NCBI GenBank assembly: GCA_903905685.1
Contig: CAIVHI010000292.1
Coordinates: 1-13,453, forward strand
Reading direction: 5' to 3'
Length of the DNA stretch: 13,453 nucleotides
From: an uncultured Bacteroidota bacterium
GTDB lineage: Bacteria; Bacteroidota; Bacteroidia; Chitinophagales; Chitinophagaceae
Shown here: one piece after another, positions 10,401 to 13,453 of the stretch
How positions within the stretch are numbered: position 1 is the stretch's first letter
How the letters are laid out: each line of letters begins with the position of its first letter
Position numbers and translations under genes: made by a program
The notes under the pieces: generated by a model
The model's database searches: none
What the model was told of the DNA's origin: nothing
What the model saw: the letters and a program-made list of their open reading frames with translations, nothing else

Positions 10401-13385
10401 ATTAACGGTTGCCACGGTGGTGGTACCGGAAGCCCAAGTGCCACCTGCGGTAGTATCAGATAAAGTAGTAGTGCCGCCAACACACAAACTGTCGGAACCT
10501 GAATTGGAAATGACGCCCAACACAGGCAAAGTCAACAGTACGCCGGGGGTTGACGCAGAAAGCGATGACGCGGTACAGGTAATGGTGCAACGGTAGTAAG
10601 TGGTTGCCGATACTGTAGCAGCATAAGTGCTTGAAGTTGCTCCCGAGATGGAAGTCCAAGTAGCGTCGTCGGTAGAAGACTGCCACTGGTAAGTGATGCC
10701 CGCACCGGTAGTTGCGCCGGTAAGGGTCAATGTTGAAGAATAGGAAGTGCAACCAGTTGAAGCAGTTGAACTTACAGTGCCGGCAGTAGGCGTACCGCTA
10801 CAAGCACTATTTTGGATATTGCAATAGTAATCCACGATGTCGCCATTCAAATAATAAGGAGCTGCCGAGCCGTAACTGGTGAGGCATGGATCCAATTGTG
10901 TAGAAAGGGAGCGAGTAGATGTGGAATCTTCTTGGATACCGCGAACACGCATCAAGTGGGTTCCCAAATTGGCGCCTGAAGGTATGGAGATGCTGAATGT
11001 TGTAGGTTGGGGAGTAGCCGAAGTGCTGTAACCCGATACCGGAGTTACGGTTTCGGAAGATTCGAATGTACCATTATCATTGAAGTCGATCCATATTTGA
11101 ACTTCTTGATAGGTCAATGCATTTCCCCAAGTTGTTGAAGTGGCATAAGTACCACCTTGCAACATGATGACCGGAGTAATGGAAGTGTGGTTGGCATAGC
11201 CTGTTGCCTGAGAAACCGCAGCAGCAATACCGGTATCGGTCAAAGTAGAGGAAAGTGCACCAATGACGCTCAAAGAATTGATACCGTCTGCTGTGATGTC
11301 GCAATATCCCGAGACAGCGATAGAACCGTTGCCGGCAGTATTATAACCTTGAGTGTGCGTAACTGCCGATGCAAAAAGCGAGTTGGTGTATGACGAACCA
11401 CCGCCACCGCCGCCGCCAAGTGCGCCACCGCCACCGCCAAAGTAACCGCCACCACCGCCACCCGAACCGTCGGTGCCTGCGCTGGCACCACCCGTGCCGG
11501 CAGAACCATTGCCGCCCGTATAAGTACATACTTCCCCGGCGCCCCCTGCGGTTTGAGTACCGCCAAGACCGCCGGTAGTGCAGCTGGCTGAAACACCGGC
11601 TCCCCCGGTAAGGCCGCCGCCGGCACCGCCGATGTCGCCACCTGCAATGTCACCGCCGCCGCCGCCGCCGCCACCTGCAAAAAGCAGTTTGGTCGTTGTG
11701 GTGTTATCTACGATACTTGAAGCACCGCCGCCGCCTGCACCAGGCCAAATTGCCGAGAATACACCGTCGGAGCCACCGCCGCCGAAGCCGCCCGTACCGG
11801 CCGTATGGGCACCTTGTCCGCCCACAGTAACGTTAAGTACATGACCGGGTGTTACCGCGAGTGTGGCTTGCACACGGCCACCGGCACCGCCAATACTTTG
11901 ATAAGTGTCATATGCATTCACACCACCACCCGTTGCACCACTTGCATCTACATTCATGCTGTAAACGCCGGTAGGCACCGTCCATGTCTGCAAAGCACCC
12001 GTGTAAGTGAAGGTGTTGGAGAAACTGTTGGTCCATGAAGTTCCCGGGGCGGGAAGGCACGACATATATACGGCTTCTACTGAACCCGATGTATCAGTGA
12101 TTGATGAAGTAGAGCACGTAACCAAGCACCTGTAATAGGTATTGGATGTAATACCGGTGAAACCGTAGCCGGTTCCGGTTGCGCCGGGAATGTTGGTCCA
12201 AGAACCGCCTGTACCCGTAGGTGAACTCTGCCATTGGTAAGAAATGCCCAATGCAAAAGTGGAGCCGACCAGATTGAGGGCGAACAAAGTAGTGGCATTA
12301 CCCGTTGAAGGCGATACCGACGCAGTACCCGTAGTCGGCGCACCCGAGCAAGTTGAAGTAGGATTACCACAGATATAGTCGCCTGCCAAGGTTGCGAGTG
12401 CGATGCTTGCCGATGGTGTCGTAGTATATGGCGAGGAAGTGTTGGTAGAGATGACCGGAGTGGAGAACCAAACACCGCCCGTATATTCTTGGAAAACGTA
12501 GCCACTGTTGGAACCGCCGCCCAAGATGTCGGTAGCATTATATCCCAAGGTAGGTGTAACGGTAGTTGGCCCGGAAGCACCTGTGTTGGTAACTGTCCAA
12601 TAATGGTTGCACATCGTCGTCGGGTCGATGAAACTCGAACTTACTGACGGATGCAGCCCGGAAGTAGCGAGTACCGACAATGTGCCGCCCGTGCCTGCCG
12701 AACTCAGTGACATGGTGTATGGAGCATAGTCTACATCCCCGACTTCGAAATTCACGGTGCTGCAGCCCGAAATGGTTTTGGTCAACGTTCCGATTACGTA
12801 GCTGGATGCCCCTGCGCCATAAACCGAAGTTGCAGCACCGGGAAGGGTGAAGGAAAGGCCACCCGTGTTCAACGTACCTGCTGTAAAGCCCAATTTGCCG
12901 GTCGAAGTCGTAGCTTGTGAAAGCGTTACACCCGCTGAATTGGCAATGGTAATAGTATCTGGCGCAACCAACGCCGCAGGCATATAGGTACCGGTAACCT
13001 GAGCCGCCGTACCGTTGAAAATGTAGTTGGCTGCAGTATTGAAAGTATTGGTGCCGAACGTAGAGATGGAGCCGTTTACACCCGCGGTGTTGGCCGTATA
13101 TAGCGATGCACCGCTTGAAAGCGTGAAACTGCAACTCGCGTCGCCTGTCAGTGTATATGTTTGGCAAATCAATGTGCCATTAACAGTGAACAAACCGTCG
13201 TACGCTCCTCCACCCGCAAGTGGGAAGTTGGTGTTCAATTGCACAACACAACCTGTATTCACATACCAGTCGGTCCAGTTGTTGGCCGTACTGGTACTCG
13301 TGTAGGTAATCGTTTGCGGACTACTGATTGTAGACGAGGTATTGTTGAAGTGGATGTAGTTGAAACTTGGAGGGTTGACAAAATG
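4440..13385 (-). CDS. Giant T9SS-secreted surface protein with 26 Ig-like repeats (5'-partial)
   Basis: At least 2,981 genomic codons ending in TAG at 4440-4442. Numbering here counts from a GTG at 13400, which lies inside sequencing adapter: residues 1-4 and most of 5 are artefact, and the true start and signal peptide lie beyond the contig. Domains in order are: a Ser/Thr/Gly-rich adhesin-like region (6-348), Ig-like A (350-449), a glycine-rich domain (about 463-700), a GEVED module (701-864), Ig-like B (866-957), 26 Ig-like repeats (958-2887), a linker with C2891, and a T9SS type A sorting domain (about 2905-2986). The known route for such proteins is Sec export, passage through the T9SS outer-membrane pore, removal of the C-terminal domain, and attachment to the surface or release. 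The composition (Gly, Ser, Thr, Ala, Val; almost no charge) fits an extended extracellular fibre. No enzyme motif is seen. An adhesin, gliding or biofilm-matrix role is inference. The gene converges on the peptidase gene, so they do not share an operon. Confidence 0.92.
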   Translation of the reverse strand, partial: HFVNPPSFNYIHFNNTSSTISSPQTITYTSTSTANNWTDWYVNTGCVVQLNTNFPLAGGGAYDGLFTVNGTLICQTYTLTGDASCSFTLSSGASLYTANTAGVNGSISTFGTNTFNTAANYIFNGTAAQVTGTYMPAALVAPDTITIANSAGVTLSQATTSTGKLGFTAGTLNTGGLSFTLPGAATSVYGAGASSYVIGTLTKTISGCSTVNFEVGDVDYAPYTMSLSSAGTGGTLSVLATSGLHPSVSSSFIDPTTMCNHYWTVTNTGASGPTTVTPTLGYNATDILGGGSNSGYVFQEYTGGVWFSTPVISTNTSSPYTTTPSASIALATLAGDYICGNPTSTCSGAPTTGTASVSPSTGNATTLFALNLVGSTFALGISYQWQSSPTGTGGSWTNIPGATGTGYGFTGITSNTYYRCLVTCSTSSITDTSGSVEAVYMSCLPAPGTSWTNSFSNTFTYTGALQTWTVPTGVYSMNVDASGATGGGVNAYDTYQSIGGAGGRVQATLAVTPGHVLNVTVGGQGAHTAGTGGFGGGGSDGVFSAIWPGAGGGGASSIVDNTTTTKLLFAGGGGGGGGDIAGGDIGGAGGGLTGGAGVSASCTTGGLGGTQTAGGAGEVCTYTGGNGSAGTGGASAGTDGSGGGGGGYFGGGGGALGGGGGGGSSYTNSLFASAVTHTQGYNTAGNGSIAVSGYCDITADGINSLSVIGALSSTLTDTGIAAAVSQATGYANHTSITPVIMLQGGTYATSTTWGNALTYQEVQIWIDFNDNGTFESSETVTPVSGYSTSATPQPTTFSISIPSGANLGTHLMRVRGIQEDSTSTRSLSTQLDPCLTSYGSAAPYYLNGDIVDYYCNIQNSACSGTPTAGTVSSTASTGCTSYSSTLTLTGATTGAGITYQWQSSTDDATWTSISGATSSTYAATVSATTYYRCTITCTASSLSASTPGVLLTLPVLGVISNSGSDSLCVGGTTTLSDTTAGGTWASGTTTVATVNPTTGVVTGVAFDTAVITYSASGCSVTHTVYVIPGVPASITGSFSTCVGGTTSLSDATPGGTWTSGTTSVATIGSTTGVVSGASIGTSIITYSAGCSSTTVTVTVSGTPASITGTATVCIGGTTTLADATGGGTWTSVTPGTATAGSTTGIITGVAAGTVTIVYTTSCGSTSTVVTVNGSPAAITGTLAFCAGTTSTLADVTPSVSWSSSATGVATVDASGDVTGVSGGTATITCSNGCGTPATAVVTVTPLPSAIGGSLSVCGSGTTTLTDSVTGGTWISINTGVANIGSTTGIVSVVAPGTTTISYTTGCGTVTAVLTVNSIPPTAITGTTTVCQGAVTTLADAVSGGSWSSSNTAIATVDAFGDVTGVSGGSATITYSTGCGSPATVSVSVTPLPSVITGSSAICVATTETLSDSLLGGTWSTTGTVASIDASLGVVTALAQGTQVVTYTTGCGSSTAAVTVYAAPSAITGAASVCIAGVTSLADAALGGTWTSGTTSVATVDGSGNVTGVSLGTSVITYSNGCGTAATITVTVSNAPAPIAGTLSVCSGSVTTLTNAAGGGTWSSTTTGVATVDGSGDVTGVSVGTSTISYTTGCGTTTAVVTVNAVPSAIFGTFTVCAGSLDSLMDTTAGGTFSSSVTGVAIINSTTGSATGVAAGTTTISYTLASGCGAAAVLTVNPLPNAGVITGSNVVCAGSTITLADTAVSGTTSWSSSNGTASVSGGIVTGVAAGTDTIYYSLTNGCGLAIAALPITVNAPADAGIVSGTNAFCLGMADTMFETISGGSWTSSNTGVATIDPATGIMTSVAAGTTNITYTVITSCGTATTTGYAVTVNATPAAITGTFAFCAGTTSTLACTTAGGTWSSADATVATVDASGDVYGVAAGFTTITYANMCGSSTAAITVNGVAASISGTPLMCVGDTMTFTTPVTGGTWSSGTPAVASIGTGGLVTALTSGVTTISYATVCGSATYNVTVNAVPGAISGTSTVCTGSIDALSIGVTGGTWTSNNNAVATVDAASGSLTGIAPGVDTINYANGCGVGATFPVTVLATPSAITGPMSLCVATSISLSDSAAGGTWSGGTTGVATIDVSGHVTGSSAGTVGFTYTTGCGSPATYTVTVNPLPAAISGATSVCQLSSVTISDASGGGGSWSSSDSSIAIASPSGVVTGYSGGTVNLTYTLPTGCYATESFTVNALPDAGSINGPDSVCVGATITVTDTAYGGMGTWVSGTPSKATVSGGVITGVSAGTVTINYSVTYGCGTGSQHRLFYVRPLPVSGTITGGSNLCVGTVLTLADTATGGTWSSTTPSVATVVGGHVTGVSTGVDTIQYTVTNYCGTSIAAKVVNVLNTPSAIGGSMMVCVGSTDSLTNSSAGGTWTSGTTTVGTIGATSGLLTGVSAGTTLVTYSTGCGAAATAMVTVNALPNAGTISGQDSLCATASVTLSETATGGTWGVSNPNASITSGGVLTGVAGGLDTVIYSVTSSFCGSNIATMTVTINALPVAGTLFGTDSVCVGATVTLTPTSTGGVWSISNANAGVAGGMVNGVTAGMDTVTYTVTSLYCGAASVTQVMNIIPLANPGTISGIATVCAGANTTLSESVAGGTWNVANAAVATVSGGVVSGISAGTDTVMYTVSNYCGFATATDVVTVNTLPNPGTITGTDSVCVGATVSLSDLVTSGTWTSGTAAVASISATGVVTGVAAGVDSVSYAVTNGCGTSTAKYGIKVLALPVSGTISGHPGICTAGFDTLTASVPGGTWSSQNTAVALVASGIAIGEGAGIDTVMYMVTNSCGTATAKFVLEVDSVLNPAISGYPYVCIVPGKTDTLFGTPAGGAWIQTNMFDTIGAATGVLTGGAGGNGMDTVTYTVANYCGSFSATSHIMVYTKHQCDSIDYVAPVMKANGTVTVYPNPSDGMVTVEVAGTTGDATVEIVDMYGNIVLTGKLEGASAAKGSFNLAALPSGTYLVRVNSENGTSVTKLQLLGR
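4443..4688 (-). other. T9SS type A C-terminal sorting domain
   Basis: Residues 2905-2986 of the giant protein. It starts with the hallmark TVYPNPSDG (Y2910-P-N-P), continues through strands VEIVDMYGNIV, the LPSGTYLVRV motif (2961-2970), and ends KLQLLGR. This order (YPNP, a D-x-x-G turn, L-x-x-G-x-Y, basic terminal strand) defines the Por-secretion type A domain of Bacteroidota. It directs the protein to the type IX secretion system and is normally cleaved on export. Confidence 0.95.
4740..10529 (-). repeat. Array of 26 consecutive Ig-like (Big-type) repeats
   Basis: Residues 958-2887 of the giant protein, 1,930 residues without spacers. Each unit starts around PxAITG, then VCxGxTTTLxDxxxGGTWxS, ATVxxxTGVVTGVxAGT, xTITYTxGCGT, and ends in VTVNxxP. 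Starts by residue are 958, 1035, 1107, 1179, 1251, 1323, 1396, 1467, 1539, 1610, 1683, 1760, 1839, 1910, 1981, 2054, 2126, 2199, 2277, 2353, 2426, 2503, 2579, 2655, 2732, 2808. Two length classes occur: 71-73 residues (repeats 2-10, 13-17, 20) and 76-80 residues (1, 11, 12, 18, 19, 21-26). The long class has LPxAGTITG at the start and a longer strand before the second Cys. Each unit has one Cys near the start and one near the end, probably a disulphide. At DNA level the units are well diverged, so they are not recent copies or an assembly loop. Confidence 0.9.
10530..10805 (-). other. Ig-like domain B
   Basis: Residues 866-957. It shows the Bacteroidota pattern ACSGTPTAGTVSS, then ITYQWQSS, WTSISGATSSTY, and TTYYRCTITC, with cysteines at 867, 884, 938 and 942. 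It closely parallels Ig-like A at 12054-12353, so the glycine-rich and GEVED modules are bracketed by two related domains. Confidence 0.8.
10809..11300 (-). other. GEVED module
   Basis: Residues 701-864. The signature parts are VQIWIDFNDNGTFESSETV (767-785), SIPSGANLGTHLMRVRG (805-821), a Cys-containing CLTSYG (839-844), and NGDIVDYYCNI (852-862), which stands where the family's GEVEDY motif normally is. GEVED domains are common in secreted T9SS proteins of Bacteroidota, and their molecular role is not settled. The acidic DxNDNG loop suggests a calcium-binding turn, which is inference. Confidence 0.82.
11301..12014 (-). other. Polyglycine domain resembling the ALK/LTK-type glycine-rich domain
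   Basis: Residues about 463-700. It opens with FTYTGALQTWTVPTGVYSM and GGAGGRVQATLAV-PGHVLNVTVGGQG, then a series of polyglycine runs (GGFGGGG, GAGGGGASS, LLFAGGGGGGGG, GGGGGGYFGGGGG, GGGGGGGSSY), and ends GYNTAGNGSIAVSGYC. This order (a beta entry strand, the hydrophobic L-x-V-x-V-G-G-x-G strand, glycine runs, then an exit strand NGSIxVSG) is that of the glycine-rich protein family first described from bacteria and shared with animal ALK and LTK receptors, whose glycine runs form polyglycine-II helices. On the plus strand the runs appear as CCGCCG and CCACCG tracts, such as 11650-11672. Two cysteines (607 and 625) lie in a glycine-poorer insert. Confidence 0.78.
12054..12353 (-). other. Ig-like domain A
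   Basis: Residues 350-449. It has CSGAPTTGTASVSPSTG, GISYQWQSSPTGTGGSW, NIPGATGTGY, and NTYYRCLVTC, the same plan as Ig-like B. It lacks the Cys that domain B has near residue 884. This type is widespread in secreted Bacteroidota proteins and is distinct from the shorter repeats of the long array. Confidence 0.78.
12357..13385 (-). other. N-terminal Ser/Thr/Gly-rich adhesin-like region (incomplete)
   Basis: Residues 6-348 as present. Strands such as FTVNGTLICQTYTLTG, FTLSSGASLYTANTAGV, NTAANYIFNGTAAQVTG, and LGFTAGTLNTGGLSFTL follow the pattern of right-handed beta-helix or adhesin passengers in Bacteroidota, where N-G-T-L and A-G-T-L turns recur. A second part (about 201-345) holds TVNFEVGDVDYAPYTMSL, HYWTVTNTG, and ATLAGDYICG, a block often found after such helices. 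There is no signal peptide because the contig ends inside the gene. Confidence 0.6.
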
Positions 13386-13386
13386 C

Positions 13387-13453
13387 AGATCGGAAGACAC
13401 ACGTCTGAACTCCAGTCACATTACTCGATCTCGTATGCCGTCTTGTGGTGGAA
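13387..13453 (+). other. Illumina TruSeq adapter read-through (not genomic)
   Basis: From 13387 the sequence reads AGATCGGAAG, then ACACGTCTGAACTCCAGTCAC (to 13419), an 8-base index ATTACTCG (13420-13427), then ATCTCGTATGCCGTCTT. This is the TruSeq indexed adapter, with one G missing near 13397-13398 and a degraded tail after 13444. The index equals Illumina i7 D701. It means the library insert ended at 13386 and the assembler kept the read-through. Confidence 0.98.

Noticed and set aside
4740..10529. Assembly artefact creating the 26-repeat array
   Set aside because: Units differ from one another throughout at DNA and protein level and the frame stays open, which does not fit a collapsed or looped assembly of identical repeats.
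13386..13400. GTG at 13400 as the start of the giant gene
   Set aside because: The codon lies in Illumina adapter. No signal peptide follows, and the protein is simply open to the contig end.

Overview
The window looks like the end of a short-read contig from a member of the Bacteroidota, most plausibly a Chitinophagales/Chitinophagaceae-like bacterium. The evidence is a C-terminal type IX secretion (T9SS) sorting domain, a GEVED module, long arrays of Bacteroidota-style Ig-like repeats, an M13 lipoprotein peptidase, A/T-rich leaders without Shine-Dalgarno sequences, and a promoter-like element of the TTG / TAnnTTTG type. The genus cannot be read from the sequence.

Layout. Bases 1-163 are a leader with a weak promoter-like element. 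A universal stress protein of the two-domain Bacteroidota type (164-991, +) comes next. After a 65-bp A/T-rich gap follows an M13 (neprilysin/PepO-like) zinc endopeptidase lipoprotein (1057-3105, +), closed by a strong hairpin terminator (3136-3169). Bases 3170-4380 hold no convincing gene. They carry about three old, diverged tandem copies of a ~340-410 bp unit, studded with short palindromic words around CCTTCGG. A second strong hairpin (4381-4422) ends the convergent minus-strand gene.

Most of the window (4440-13385, minus) is one open reading frame for a giant surface protein, incomplete at its N-terminus. From N to C it reads: a Ser/Thr/Gly-rich region resembling adhesin beta-helix passengers; an Ig-like domain; a polyglycine domain resembling the ALK/LTK-type glycine-rich domain; a GEVED module; a second Ig-like domain; 26 consecutive Ig-like repeats of 71-80 residues, almost all with the same two cysteines; and a T9SS type A sorting domain. 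It is most likely an exported, cell-surface adhesin or matrix protein.

The last 67 bases (13387-13453) are not genomic. They match the Illumina TruSeq 3' adapter with an i7 index equal to D701. The start that an ORF caller places at 13400 therefore lies in adapter, and the real gene runs on past the contig end.

No operon-encoded multi-gene system is visible. The stress protein and peptidase may share a transcript, and the adhesin is a separate convergent unit. The points most worth a second look are the giant protein's architecture, the triplicated intergenic unit, and the adapter artefact.
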